Assembly (NCBI RefSeq): GCF_003688915.1
Contig: NZ_REFU01000005.1
Span: forward strand, 1-64,000
Source of the DNA: Rhodococcus sp. SBT000017
GTDB taxonomy: Bacteria > Actinomycetota > Actinomycetes > Mycobacteriales > Mycobacteriaceae
Reading direction: 5' to 3'
Length of the DNA stretch: 64,000 nt
Made by a program: the position numbers and the translations under genes
Shown: piece by piece, positions 8,566 to 17,124 of the stretch
Numbering within the stretch: position 1 is the stretch's first letter
Layout: each line of letters starts with the position of its first letter
Notes under the pieces: model-generated
Seen by the model: the letters and a program-made list of their open reading frames with translations, nothing else
Told to the model about the DNA's origin: nothing
Database searches by the model: none

Positions 8566-9375
8566 TCATACTGCGACTGCCGCGGAGTCCAACCGGCGAT
8601 GTACATACGAAAAAAGTGCGAATGCATCATAGAAATCTGTCTCAGACTCACTTGAGCCAAGTCGCGTGTTGTGCGCGCGGGGATTCCGGTAATGACCATG
8701 GATACCGGTCAACAAGTTCTTGAACCCCCGATGCTCGGCCTGCTCAGAGTCGGAACGGTATGCATTGATCAATATCTTTGGCGTGGCATTCTTCGAACCA
8801 AACACGGCTGTGAATAGGTCTTCACCGTCTAGGCCCAGACCGGTGTGTCTCCGAAGTCGGTCCGGAATACTCTTCGACGCTTCTCCGATCGCGTGGAACA
8901 ACGACTTGCGCAGCAACTCCTCCGAGCAATATCTCATCACGGTGGGGTGACACCCCCGGCGACGTAGCTCCACTGCCAGCACACCAGCAAGCTCAGCAGC
9001 CTCAGTGAGATTCTTCGCTTTTAGCCTCGCTGTTGCCATCTGGCCGGCGTCGTTGACCCGGAAGCCAGCCAAGACCAAGACAGCATTGAGCTCCGCCTGC
9101 AATGCGTAAAAGCGCGCAGGATTATCGGCGTATCGAAGCGGGTCCATTGCCGCATTCAAGTACGCAATGAGTGTGCTGCCACTTTTACGCTCTACTTGCG
9201 CGTTGTGGAGAGTCGTGAGAAGTTGTGTGCGTTTGTTCGGGCCAGCGGCTAGATCGTTGAGTTTGGCTGCATGAAGCAGCTCTCGAAGCTCCGAACCACT
9301 TAGCCCTGGGTACTCGGTTTGAGCTAACACGTTGCACACCGCGCGGGTGACCTGAAGTGGGAAGACGTCCGCCAT
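8566..9375 (-). CDS. TIGR02391/Ymh-type HEPN-like protein
   Basis: A 269-residue soluble protein. The C-terminal part (GFKNLLTGIHGHYRNPRAH, about 215-235) matches the conserved block of the TIGR02391/Hypoth_Ymh family, and RNPRAH provides an R-x4-H HEPN-like motif. Members of this family are often found in defence and mobile regions and some are annotated as abortive-infection-like. The ATG at 9375 is chosen over an upstream in-frame start because AGGAG lies 7-8 bases before it. It runs in the same direction as the zinc-ribbon gene, separated by about 115 bases, so co-transcription is possible. Confidence 0.78.
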   Translation of the reverse strand: MADVFPLQVTRAVCNVLAQTEYPGLSGSELRELLHAAKLNDLAAGPNKRTQLLTTLHNAQVERKSGSTLIAYLNAAMDPLRYADNPARFYALQAELNAVLVLAGFRVNDAGQMATARLKAKNLTEAAELAGVLAVELRRRGCHPTVMRYCSEELLRKSLFHAIGEASKSIPDRLRRHTGLGLDGEDLFTAVFGSKNATPKILINAYRSDSEQAEHRGFKNLLTGIHGHYRNPRAHNTRLGSSESETDFYDAFALFSYVHRRLDSAAVAV

Positions 9376-9658
9376 TGGTACTCCTGTTATCTCTCTTGCC
9401 GCACCTGACATGGAGCACGTTGGTTCACCCCGCCCTAAGGAGCAGGCCTCCGTAACCCTCCCAGAATCTCCCACTGGTAAGCGACCGGGCAGTAGCCTGT
9501 CCAGATGAGTGACCTCGTCCCGGCACCGGCAAGGGAAAGGACGAATTTGCGACCACCCCTGGTGCCGGCCGATCCGCTCTCCGCATAGGCAGGAAGAATA
9601 CGCAACGACGCTTGCACACCCCCGACAAGCTTATTTCTTCAATGAAAGGACCTCCACT

Positions 9659-10030
9659 GTGGCCAGGCAGGTAACAACTCAATTGGTCGACGATATCGAT
9701 GGCTCGGTCATCGACGACGAGTCGGGTGAGACGATCGAATTCGCGATCAGCGGTGTCGAGTACGTAATCGATTTAAAGTCTAAGAACGCCAACGAGTTTC
9801 ACCGCAAGCTCGATTACTACATCGAGCACGCCACCCGTGTAGGTGGCCGCAAACGCAAGCCCTCCCCCACTGTCGCGGCGTCCACTACGCAGAGATCTTT
9901 CACCGCCACGAAGCGTGATCCCGCGCAGACGCGTGCGATCCGGCAGTGGGCGGCTGACAACGACTACGAGATCAGCGATCGCGGCCGGATCCCCGAGAGC
10001 ATCGTCGAGGCCTACGACGCCGCACACTGA
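9659..10030 (+). CDS. lsr2: Lsr2 nucleoid-associated protein
   Basis: A 123-residue Lsr2 family protein, the actinobacterial H-NS analogue that binds AT-rich DNA and silences acquired genes. The N-terminal dimerisation part reads VTTQLVDDIDGS through YVIDL. The C-terminal DNA-binding part ends in WAADNDYEISDRGRIPESIV with the AT-hook-like RGR. The GTG at 9659 is chosen because it gives the canonical start MARQVTTQLVDD and has AAAGGA 8 bases upstream; a longer reading to 9509 is not conserved in the family. A strong terminator follows at 10081. A plasmid-borne copy probably tames plasmid gene expression in the host. Confidence 0.95.
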   Translation: MARQVTTQLVDDIDGSVIDDESGETIEFAISGVEYVIDLKSKNANEFHRKLDYYIEHATRVGGRKRKPSPTVAASTTQRSFTATKRDPAQTRAIRQWAADNDYEISDRGRIPESIVEAYDAAH

Positions 10031-10080
10031 CCCAGCTCATCCCCAGTATTCGGCACCCTGACGCGTGCCGGAGACAGCCG

Positions 10081-10113
10081 AAAAGCCCCCGTCCACGTGG
10101 ATGGGGGCTTTTT
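10081..10113. terminator. Rho-independent terminator after lsr2
   Basis: AAAAGCCCCC and GGGGGCTTTTT arms enclose a GTCCACGTGGAT centre, giving a long nearly perfect stem with T-runs on both strands. It sits 50 bases after lsr2 and can also stop the leftward genes that end at 10177. Confidence 0.88.
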
Positions 10114-10176
10114 CGTTGCGGATCGCACCGCTACAGGTGCGCCTCTATTCGCCGCTCAGACTGCGGCCCGGCGCGT

Positions 10177-10365
10177 TCACCGGCGGGTTGTGCGGATCGC
10201 GTGTACGGCGATGGCCCCGAACACGATGACGTTGGTGACCGCGAGCCACATCGGTACCGCCCCGGCCGCTCCTGCGTATGCCGACATCGCGATCACCAGC
10301 ACGAGGCAGATCCAGGACAGCATGTTGTATGCCTGGTGTCGTGCGTGCTTCGACGTGGTTTTCAT
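10177..10365 (-). CDS. small two-helix membrane protein
   Basis: A 62-residue protein with two hydrophobic segments (about 14-34, MLSWICLVLVIAMSAYAGAA, and 38-56) and basic ends, a hairpin topology. A GAGGGGCGAGAA ribosome site lies just before the ATG. It is the last gene of a leftward series of plasmid genes ending at the terminator near 10100. Its function is unknown. Confidence 0.6.
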   Translation of the reverse strand: MKTTSKHARHQAYNMLSWICLVLVIAMSAYAGAAGAVPMWLAVTNVIVFGAIAVHAIRTTRR

Positions 10366-10447
10366 TTCTCGCCCCTCGTGTCGATCCGCAATCGAGGTGT
10401 AATGGTGCCGGTCGGGTCCGTCAGGTTCGATCCAGCCGCCGGGTTCG

Positions 10448-10726
10448 TCACGCGCTGTCGGTGTCCGCTCGCAGGTAGCCCTTGCCGGTTGCGGTGGTGT
10501 GCAGGCTGTCGATCTTGATGCTCACCTCGCGGCCGGGTTCGGTGATCTCGCCGGTGTCCTGGTCGTGCGCTGAGATGACGGTGCAGACTGCTGCGGCGTA
10601 GGCGGTTCCGACGTTGTCGAAGCGGTCGATGCGCAGTGTGCGTCGGGTGGTCCGCGCCGGATGGTCGCGCCAGTTCTGTCCGATCCTGAGTTCGTCTCCG
10701 TGCCGGTTGGCCATGCTGTCGGTCAT
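10448..10726 (-). CDS. small plasmid protein of unknown function
   Basis: A 92-residue soluble protein. The middle (RRTLRIDRFDNVGTAYAAAVCTVI) and the end (REVSIKIDSLHTTATGKGYL) alternate like beta strands, suggesting a small barrel. AAGGGAG lies about 6 bases upstream of the ATG. It is transcribed with the DUF3560-type gene upstream (49-base gap). No family is recognised. Confidence 0.6.
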   Translation of the reverse strand: MTDSMANRHGDELRIGQNWRDHPARTTRRTLRIDRFDNVGTAYAAAVCTVISAHDQDTGEITEPGREVSIKIDSLHTTATGKGYLRADTDSA

Positions 10727-10774
10727 AGATGCTCCCTTGCGGCCTGTTCGGCTGCCTGTGGGCTTGTGGGGCGG

Positions 10775-11779
10775 TCAGGCGACGTCGTTGCTCGTCGCGG
10801 AAGCGTCGTCGCGCTCGGCTGCGGTGCGGTGGCCGCGGATCTCGGTGTAGACGACGCGGTCGGTGCCGCTTCCGCCGACGATCGAGCCGATGGTGACGGA
10901 TTTGGTGTTGACGCGGCGGACGGGGTGCCAGTGCCCGGCGTAGCGGATGAGGTCGCCCACGGCGACGGTGTCGCGGCTGTAGGTCTGGACTTTCCCGGAC
11001 GCGATCTGCTCGGCCCTCACGGCCTGCCAGTAGGTCAGCTCGTCCTCGGTGTGCTCGATCTCGTCGAGCACCCGGTCGCGGTGCGCTCCCTGGGCGGGTG
11101 CGTGCTCCTCGAGCATCTTCTGACCGGTCTGGCTGTTAGTGAACAGGGTTCGGGTGTGGCCGTCGAGTGTGCGTTCGAGGCTGCGGAGTTCGGCGGTGAG
11201 CTTGTCGATGCGGCGGGCGACGGTCTGCGGCTGGTAGCGCGCTGAGGTGGTGTGGGTGGCGGCGTCGGCTCGGCCGCGTGCGGCGGCGGATTCGCGTTCG
11301 GTCATGACGGCTTTTCCGAGGGCGTTCCAGGACTTGTCGAGGGCGCGGCGGTGTCGACTTTCGCTGTGGTGTCCGATCTTGATCGGTTCTCCGCCCGGGG
11401 GAAGGGCGGCGTGCGCGGCTTTGTCTGCGGCCCAGGCTGTCTCGGCATCGACTGCTTTGCGGTTGGCTTTCGCGGCGAGTGCGTCGACGCGTGCGGCCTG
11501 TCGGTCGATCTTGTCTGCTTCGACCTCGGCTGTGGTGCGGTAGGTGTCGTCGATCGTGATGTCGACGTCGGATCCGTCGGCGCGCAGGGCGGCTGCGGTC
11601 CGGTCGATCTGTGCGGTGTCGGCTCTGCGGTCGCGTGAGTGCCGGATGTACCAGGTTCCGAGGGTGCGGGACCAGCGCCAGCCCTGAGCTTTGAGGATCT
11701 GTGCGGTGCCGTCGCCGCGGGCGGTGCCGTCGATGAGTGTGCCGTCGGCGTGAGTGTGGGTGATGGTCAGTGCGGACAT
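10775..11779 (-). CDS. DUF3560-type plasmid protein
   Basis: A 334-residue protein resembling the DUF3560 family common on actinobacterial plasmids. The N-terminus (about 1-60, ILKAQGWRWSRTLGTWYIRHSRD) has the WxW/YIxxSRD pattern of that family. The middle (80-250) is a long, charged, coiled-coil-like region. The C-terminal about 70 residues (VAVGDLIRYAGHWHPVRRVN) look like a small beta domain. The ATG at 11779 follows AAAGGACG; an upstream start at 11854 is less likely. The biochemical role of the family is unknown. Confidence 0.72.
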   Translation of the reverse strand: MSALTITHTHADGTLIDGTARGDGTAQILKAQGWRWSRTLGTWYIRHSRDRRADTAQIDRTAAALRADGSDVDITIDDTYRTTAEVEADKIDRQAARVDALAAKANRKAVDAETAWAADKAAHAALPPGGEPIKIGHHSESRHRRALDKSWNALGKAVMTERESAAARGRADAATHTTSARYQPQTVARRIDKLTAELRSLERTLDGHTRTLFTNSQTGQKMLEEHAPAQGAHRDRVLDEIEHTEDELTYWQAVRAEQIASGKVQTYSRDTVAVGDLIRYAGHWHPVRRVNTKSVTIGSIVGGSGTDRVVYTEIRGHRTAAERDDASATSNDVA

Positions 11780-11868
11780 GGGGGACGTCCTTTCGTGGCG
11801 ATCTGTCGAGCGGGGGCGGTGGCGGCGAGCGGGGGTGGTGCGATGTGGCACCACCCCCGCTCGGCCTG

Positions 11869-12249
11869 TCAGGAGATCGGGTGCAGCTCATAGCCGAGTG
11901 CGGTCGCGAGCATCACCAGCAGCTCCTCACCGTTCGGCAGGGCTGCTCTACGGCCCATGTGCGAGGCGATCCGCTCGCACTCGTTCGGCCGACCGCACTC
12001 GCAGTTGCCGTGTTCCGGGCCGTTGGCGTACGTCGAATCCAGTGCCTCGCCGGAGATGGTCGTGGGGTCGAGCACCCAGCGGTTCGAGCCTGCCGGGTCA
12101 CGCATGAGATAGACGCCCACCGAGTCTTCGATGTAGTGGGTTCCGTGTGCGCGGGCCAATTCCATGCCGCTGGTCTCGACCCCCTGCCGCGGCGCGGTCA
12201 CGATCTCGGCTGCGTCGGTGACGGTGATTGCTGTGAATGTGTCGGACAT
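11869..12249 (-). CDS. plasmid protein with Cys cluster, unknown function
   Basis: A 126-residue protein. A cluster CECGRPNECERI (about 83-94) could bind metal; otherwise no known domain is visible. An AAGGGGGAC ribosome site precedes the ATG, and a promoter carrying the shared plasmid operator lies immediately upstream (12278-12307). It is probably the first gene of the leftward series down to 10177. Confidence 0.62.
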   Translation of the reverse strand: MSDTFTAITVTDAAEIVTAPRQGVETSGMELARAHGTHYIEDSVGVYLMRDPAGSNRWVLDPTTISGEALDSTYANGPEHGNCECGRPNECERIASHMGRRAALPNGEELLVMLATALGYELHPIS

Positions 12250-12277
12250 GTTGTCCCCCTTCGTTCGTTGTGCTTTA

Positions 12278-12307
12278 ACCTTACACGCTCACCGTGTATT
12301 GTTGCAA
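12278..12307 (-). promoter_or_regulatory. shared operator/promoter, copy 1
   Basis: On the minus strand, a TTGCAA -35 (12302-12307), an 18-base spacer and a TAAGGT -10 (12278-12283). The spacer holds TACACGCTCACCGTGTA (12282-12298, plus-strand reading), a 5-bp inverted repeat TACAC/GTGTA with a 7-base centre. The same motif recurs upstream of three other genes in this window. Confidence 0.72.
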
Positions 12308-12398
12308 GCGCGGAGCCGTCGCACTCGACCACAAACGACGACGGCCCCGGTCGACACGGATGAACGTGTCGGCCGGGGCCGAGGAAGGCCAGAGTGAG

Positions 12399-13025
12399 CT
12401 ACGAAATCGACTCCTGCAGTTCGCCTGCGGTGTAGTCGCCGATCGTGAGGCCGTAGCGGCGCAGACCACCGAAGCGCTGACGTACGGCCTGCTCGACCAG
12501 GTTCTGATTGAGCAGGGCCTGCGCGTCCTCGCCGTAGCGGGCGACGACCGGGACCGACAGGTCCAGAGTCAGCGTCACCGTCGTCGGTGCGTGATACTCA
12601 CGGCGGCGAGGAGGCAGTGCGTGCTCGCGCATGAAGCTGTCGAACACCCCGCACAGACTGTTCTCGTCTGCCCAGCGGTGTGCGTCCTCGACGAGCGCGG
12701 CGCTTGCGTGATCGGCACGAACGAGCGCCTGCATCAGGTTCGCCACCTGCTCGCACCACCACTCGGGGGCCGTGTCCTGCTCGACCGTAATGGCCTCGCA
12801 CGCAACGCGTCCGGTCCACAGAGGGCCAGGCTCGAAGGGAGTCAACGCAACCCACACGGTCTCGCTTGCAGCCTCGAGGTCGTCGCGCTCGACGACGATC
12901 CAGCCGCGCCGGACGGTGCCACCCTCGGCGATGGCGACCAGGCAGCCGTCCGCGGGGTAGTCGGCAGAAAGATCTGCGGGAGCGGTGTCGGTTGCGGTGG
13001 AGCCTGCGGCGTCGAAGTTGTTCAT
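12399..13025 (-). CDS. plasmid protein of unknown function
   Basis: A 208-residue soluble protein. Residues about 35-70 (GCLVAIAEGGTVRRGWIVVERDD) look like a small beta domain. A helical stretch with WWCEQVANLMQALV follows, and the C-terminal 60 residues are again beta-like. The ATG at 13025 is chosen because GAGGGGAACC lies just before it and the predicted transcription start (about 13050) falls downstream of the longer alternative at 13058. Its promoter carries the shared operator. No family is recognised. Confidence 0.6.
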   Translation of the reverse strand: MNNFDAAGSTATDTAPADLSADYPADGCLVAIAEGGTVRRGWIVVERDDLEAASETVWVALTPFEPGPLWTGRVACEAITVEQDTAPEWWCEQVANLMQALVRADHASAALVEDAHRWADENSLCGVFDSFMREHALPPRRREYHAPTTVTLTLDLSVPVVARYGEDAQALLNQNLVEQAVRQRFGGLRRYGLTIGDYTAGELQESIS

Positions 13026-13056
13026 GGGGTTCCCCTCTCGGTTGGTGATGACGCCC

Positions 13057-13084
13057 ACTTTACACGCTCACCTTGTATTGTCAA
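13057..13084 (-). promoter_or_regulatory. shared operator/promoter, copy 2
   Basis: A consensus-like promoter on the minus strand: TTGACA (13079-13084), 16 bases, TAAAGT (13057-13062). The spacer carries the shared motif TACACGCTCACCTTGTA (13061-13077 in plus-strand reading). It drives the gene starting at 13025. Confidence 0.75.
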
Positions 13085-13160
13085 TATCGAGAAGTGCTGT
13101 TCCGAAACAACGTTGACGGTTCACGCAAGACGCAACGCCTACCGTCACTAGAATTCGACA

Positions 13161-14336
13161 ATGTCACTTTCCGATCAGAACACCCGATGGACCGAGCGCG
13201 CCAACGAAGTCATCGGAATAATGCAACCTCTTCTGGATCTCATTGCGGCAGAAGGCGATCACTTCCCCCCCGACACAACGGTTGCCGCCCTGCAAGGTGC
13301 CATAGAAGACGTTGCCGATGCCACCACTACTGACGCACCGACGCCCGGGTCTCCCCTCGACGAGGCACTCTCCCCATTCTTCGAGAAAATCAACTGGTTC
13401 TGCGCATTGGACGTAGGGGGCATGGCGCAGTCCGGACTGCTCAGCGCCCTCACTGCGATCACTCGGTCGGCCACCGATGCACGCGCGGAGCTCAGCGACG
13501 ACAAAGTGCAGATCTGGACAGTCGATGAGGTAATCGCGGACTTCAAACACGAATACCGAATCTCGCTGCTGTCAACGATGACGGCGAACCATGCCCTGGT
13601 CAACAGGCTCGCGACTTGGCAGCGGAACAAAGCTGAGGGGAAGAACCCGGGAGACTATTTGGACGTGGCGAAAGTCCAGTTCACATCGGAATCCAGCATC
13701 TCGACCGTCAAAATGTCCGTCCTGGAACGCCTGCTCATGGCACCTGCATCGGTGATGACCCCCCTCAATATGTCCGCCAGTATGCACACACTGTTTACCG
13801 GTGGCTCCCCACCTGCGCTGTTCAGAATGTCCTACGCCCAGTGGTTCAACAGCGTCTATACCTCTTGGGAAGACGTGTACCGGCCCCGCCTGGCCCGCGC
13901 CCACGGCTCGGACCCGACAGGCAAGCCATGGACCAAAGAGGACATCAGTTCGAAGTTCTTCGGAGAACTGCGGTTCACCCGAAACGACTTCGTCCACAAA
14001 AAGGGAATCTGCGTGCAGAGCGCGGACAACACGATCATCGACTGGGCCACACGCGGGGAATTGATCTCACCGACCACGGTACAGATGCTCTCGCTTCTGG
14101 AGCTGTTTCCCGAAACGGAGTTGCGCGAGCCCCCCACTCGCGCCCCAGCCTCCACCCCGAGCATGGAGAAGCTGCGGTGGGATTTTCCGAGCGCATGGGT
14201 GGACCGGGTCGAGCAGCATGTAGTGGGAATCGCACCGGCCAAGAAGCAACGTCGCGCCGTGTTCATGGCCGTGATCGACAAGTGGATGGACGAGACCCCC
14301 GATCGATCACCACAGCAGAGCGAGAGGCCAGACTGA
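13161..14336 (+). CDS. large HEPN-like protein, unknown function
   Basis: A 391-residue, largely helical cytoplasmic protein. RFTRNDFVHKKG at about 276-287 contains an R-x4-H motif of the HEPN type. The N-terminal half has long amphipathic helices. No close family is recognised. It faces the HEPN-like gene at 14379-15620 tail to tail with 42 bases between, so the two are not co-transcribed. A role in RNA cleavage or phage defence is a guess from the motif and the neighbourhood. Confidence 0.65.
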   Translation: MSLSDQNTRWTERANEVIGIMQPLLDLIAAEGDHFPPDTTVAALQGAIEDVADATTTDAPTPGSPLDEALSPFFEKINWFCALDVGGMAQSGLLSALTAITRSATDARAELSDDKVQIWTVDEVIADFKHEYRISLLSTMTANHALVNRLATWQRNKAEGKNPGDYLDVAKVQFTSESSISTVKMSVLERLLMAPASVMTPLNMSASMHTLFTGGSPPALFRMSYAQWFNSVYTSWEDVYRPRLARAHGSDPTGKPWTKEDISSKFFGELRFTRNDFVHKKGICVQSADNTIIDWATRGELISPTTVQMLSLLELFPETELREPPTRAPASTPSMEKLRWDFPSAWVDRVEQHVVGIAPAKKQRRAVFMAVIDKWMDETPDRSPQQSERPD

Positions 14337-14378
14337 GCCAACGACCCGACACCACATGGGAACCCGGCCAGCTCCGGG

Positions 14379-15620
14379 CTACTCGAGTTCTCCCACGTCA
14401 CCCCAAACGTGGTCTACCCACATCTTTCGCCAGTCCCGAAACTCCCGCTCCCACATGTCGTTGTGTTCTTCGTGCGCGGTGAGGAGCATCGTCACGTTCG
14501 CTCCGCCATATCTCCTGATCGATTCGTGTCCCAGCAACAGCGAAACAGTTTTCGGGTATTCCGGGCCACGTTTGACAAGCGTCTCCGCGACGAAGGCGAA
14601 CAGTCCATCCGTCGCGGTTCGTGCGCTCTGCACCGCAGCAACGTCCGCGTTGTCGCCAGCGTGAACGATGCGATGACGAGGCTTGGCGACGTCGATCATC
14701 CATGCCTTCAGCGGCACGGATCTGTTGAAGTTCCAGTTACCGCCCAATAGAGGAGCGAATCTGGTCTTCGCGCGTGTGGCTGCAGAGTTGTTCCAGTTCG
14801 CGGCGGCCTCGGCAGGAGACTGCCCGGATTCCCACAGCAGCGCTGTCAGCAAATTGTCCAACATCACTTCACACGCGGTAGCAAAAGAGACGATCGCTCC
14901 TGCATAGTCGCCCAGTTCGGCACGGGCATCGGCTCGACCGATGTGATCACGCACGACAACTGCCGGTCTGGTGATCGCGAATTGATAGAACGCGTGCCGA
15001 GTCAGTTCAACGGCCTCCGCTGGGAGTTTCTCTCCCGAAATGAGCGTTTTCGCGTGGTGCTGCAACAGCACTACTGCCGAGTCTCCCCAGGTCGCAGAAC
15101 CGTCCGGCTTTCGAGCCCCCACGAGAGTGGGTACGATCGGCGAAAGTTCCGTGTATGCCAAGTCCTGCAACGGAATTCCGGTGATCAGTCGCACTGATCT
15201 GACGACGTCGAAGACAATGCAGCGGGCGAGGGTCATCACGTCGAGCAACCCATCTTCCTGGTTCCTGGCTGCATCGGGGTCGAGAACGGGAAAGACGCAC
15301 ACAGCGACTGTGGTGACTTGAGGAATTTCAGGACGGCCATCGGCGATCGGTTTGTCTCGGTCGTAGCGAACAAACTTGTCGAGCGCCTCGGAAGCAGCGA
15401 AGGCCAGATCGACGGCACGGTGGACAGGACTCTCGGCACGAGCCCAACCAATTTGAACATCGAGCGGCAGCTGCATCCAGCGACCGTCGTACGTATCCGG
15501 CCCGAAGCCGTGAGCCATCAGGAACTCCGCGTCGACCCGTAGCCGTGTGACCGTCTCCAGGTAGACGTACTCGGGCAAAGCCAGGGAGAGAGCAAGCTGG
15601 TACTCCACTGCGTCAGACAC
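14379..15620 (-). CDS. HEPN-like protein, unknown function
   Basis: A 413-residue soluble protein. The C-terminal third has a helix (SFATACEVMLDNLLTALLWE) followed by KPRHRIVHAGDNAD, a good R-x4-H HEPN signature in the order expected for the HEPN helical bundle. The first 200 residues show no known domain. The GTG at 15620 is chosen because GGGGAGGA lies 7 bases upstream; an in-frame ATG at 15719 would place the ribosome site inside the gene. It is the fourth unrelated protein with this motif in the first 16 kb. Confidence 0.68.
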   Translation of the reverse strand: MSDAVEYQLALSLALPEYVYLETVTRLRVDAEFLMAHGFGPDTYDGRWMQLPLDVQIGWARAESPVHRAVDLAFAASEALDKFVRYDRDKPIADGRPEIPQVTTVAVCVFPVLDPDAARNQEDGLLDVMTLARCIVFDVVRSVRLITGIPLQDLAYTELSPIVPTLVGARKPDGSATWGDSAVVLLQHHAKTLISGEKLPAEAVELTRHAFYQFAITRPAVVVRDHIGRADARAELGDYAGAIVSFATACEVMLDNLLTALLWESGQSPAEAAANWNNSAATRAKTRFAPLLGGNWNFNRSVPLKAWMIDVAKPRHRIVHAGDNADVAAVQSARTATDGLFAFVAETLVKRGPEYPKTVSLLLGHESIRRYGGANVTMLLTAHEEHNDMWEREFRDWRKMWVDHVWGDVGELE

Positions 15621-15725
15621 GGTCACATCCTCCCCTCTGGCCGAAGAGCACGAGGTGAAACTACGAGGCGCGCTCTTGCTCGGTCGGGCCGAGAACGAGC
15701 ATCTGCACATCGCGGCCATCGCCGG

Positions 15726-16817
15726 TTACACCGGGCCAGCAGCTACCTTCTTCGCTGTCCGCGCCGCTCCGCCTGCCGATACCTGAGATCGCGCAGCGAG
15801 CGTGAGAGCTTTGGCGTAGCGGCGCTCGAACTTCAGGTCGAGTCCCGCAGTCGACGTCCAGAAGAAGGGCTCGGAGCTGGCGGCACCGATGAGCGCTCCG
15901 GCCATCGAGGCGATCGAGTCGGAGTCGCCGTTGCTCGTTGCTGCCCAGCCGAGGCCGTCGGCCGGGGTGAGGGGTGCGTTCGGGCCGGTCGCCTGGTCTG
16001 CGACCAGTAATGCGAGTGCGACTGCGGTGGCCGATTCCCAGCCCTGTCCGATCCCGAAGCACGGATCTCCGTACTCGACGGGGTCGAGGCCGCGGATTTC
16101 GCGTTGGGCCGTCAGCGCGGCTGTCAGGGCGTCGGTGACGCGGTCGTCGAGCCCGGCGACGAGGTACCCGGCGACGTCGTCGGTGAGCGGTGCAAGGACT
16201 CGGCGCAGGTACGAATCTTCGAGCCAGGCACTGGTGCCGTCGTAGAGGGCCGCGGCTTCGGCCATCGCGAAGATGAGCAGATTTCCCGCCCGGGCGGGGG
16301 CGTTGCGGACGGCGTCGGCGAGCAGTAGCGCCGAGGTCACGGCACGGGGGTGATTGTGGGTGATCAGCGCCTGCAGTGCGGTCAGGCCGAGCCAGTGGGC
16401 ATCGTCGGCGAAGGCGGTGGGGACCAGGCGCATGACCGCGCCGCACCCGGCAGAGGTAATTGCGCCGTCCTTCTCGTACCAGCGAGCACCGGCGGCGAGG
16501 TTCGTCAGCGATCCCATGCACGTGCGGCCGGGGGCGCGGTAGTTTTGTGGGCTCGCTTTCCATTCCTGGAATCGAGCCGTGAGCGCTGCGGTGACGGCGT
16601 CGATGTCGTCGATATCGTCGACGTCGACGAGTGCGTCGTGCACCGCGAACGTCATCTGCGTGTCGTCGGAGATGCGCCAAAGCTTGGGTGGCGGCGCGAC
16701 GGGATAGCTGGGCATGTTCGCGTACTGGGTGAACTCGACTTGGTAGCCCCAGGCGTCCCCTGCAGCGACACCGACGAGCGCGTTGGCGTATCGAGTCGCA
16801 GTCGTTGCGTCGGTCAT
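15726..16817 (-). CDS. ADP-ribosylglycohydrolase
   Basis: A 363-residue ADP-ribosyl hydrolase of the DraG/ARH fold, which removes ADP-ribose from modified proteins using two metal ions. Metal-binding motifs are visible: SDDTQMT at about 50-56 and NGDSDSI at about 296-302. An N-terminal GVAAGDAWG and a central THNHPRAV are also typical. The ATG at 16817 follows GGGAGGC. It has its own promoter with the shared plasmid operator (16856-16880). It lies downstream of an ADP-ribosyltransferase and a small gene in the same direction, so it probably reverses that enzyme's modification and protects the host. Confidence 0.9.
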   Translation of the reverse strand: MTDATTATRYANALVGVAAGDAWGYQVEFTQYANMPSYPVAPPPKLWRISDDTQMTFAVHDALVDVDDIDDIDAVTAALTARFQEWKASPQNYRAPGRTCMGSLTNLAAGARWYEKDGAITSAGCGAVMRLVPTAFADDAHWLGLTALQALITHNHPRAVTSALLLADAVRNAPARAGNLLIFAMAEAAALYDGTSAWLEDSYLRRVLAPLTDDVAGYLVAGLDDRVTDALTAALTAQREIRGLDPVEYGDPCFGIGQGWESATAVALALLVADQATGPNAPLTPADGLGWAATSNGDSDSIASMAGALIGAASSEPFFWTSTAGLDLKFERRYAKALTLAARSQVSAGGAARTAKKVAAGPV

Positions 16818-16855
16818 GGGTGCCTCCCGTGGGCGGAGCGGATAAGTCGACGCCA

Positions 16856-16880
16856 ACCTTACACGCTCACCTTGTATTGT
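16856..16880 (-). promoter_or_regulatory. shared operator/promoter, copy 3
   Basis: TAAGGT -10 (16856-16861, minus strand) with the shared motif TACACGCTCACCTTGTA (16860-16876, plus reading). It lies between the small gene ending at 16882 and the hydrolase gene, giving the hydrolase a separately regulated promoter. The -35 is weak. Confidence 0.66.
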
Positions 16881-16881
16881 T

Positions 16882-17076
16882 CTAGTCGTCGGTGATACTC
16901 GAGGTCACCTCTTCGCCCCGCGAGATGGCCAAGGCGGCGTCTCGGACGATGACCTCTTCGTCCGCCTCCAGGTCGGCCACCCGCGCGAAGTAGCCGGCCA
17001 CGACGTCGGGGCTCTTTCCCGCGGCCAGTTCTTGGCGGATGAGGTCGAGCTGCTCGGTGGTGAGATTGGCTTGCAT
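16882..17076 (-). CDS. small acidic protein between ADP-ribosyltransferase and hydrolase
   Basis: A 64-residue acidic helical protein (MQANLTTEQLDLIRQELAAG onward) of unknown function. It has a GAAAGGCCC ribosome site and lies 48 bases after the transferase stop and before the hydrolase promoter. Its size and place suit a small inhibitor or antitoxin of the transferase, but nothing in the sequence proves this. Confidence 0.58.
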   Translation of the reverse strand: MQANLTTEQLDLIRQELAAGKSPDVVAGYFARVADLEADEEVIVRDAALAISRGEEVTSSITDD

Positions 17077-17124
17077 GGTGGGCCTTTCGTATCGGGATCG
17101 GTTCGTACGTGTCGGTGGCGGGAT

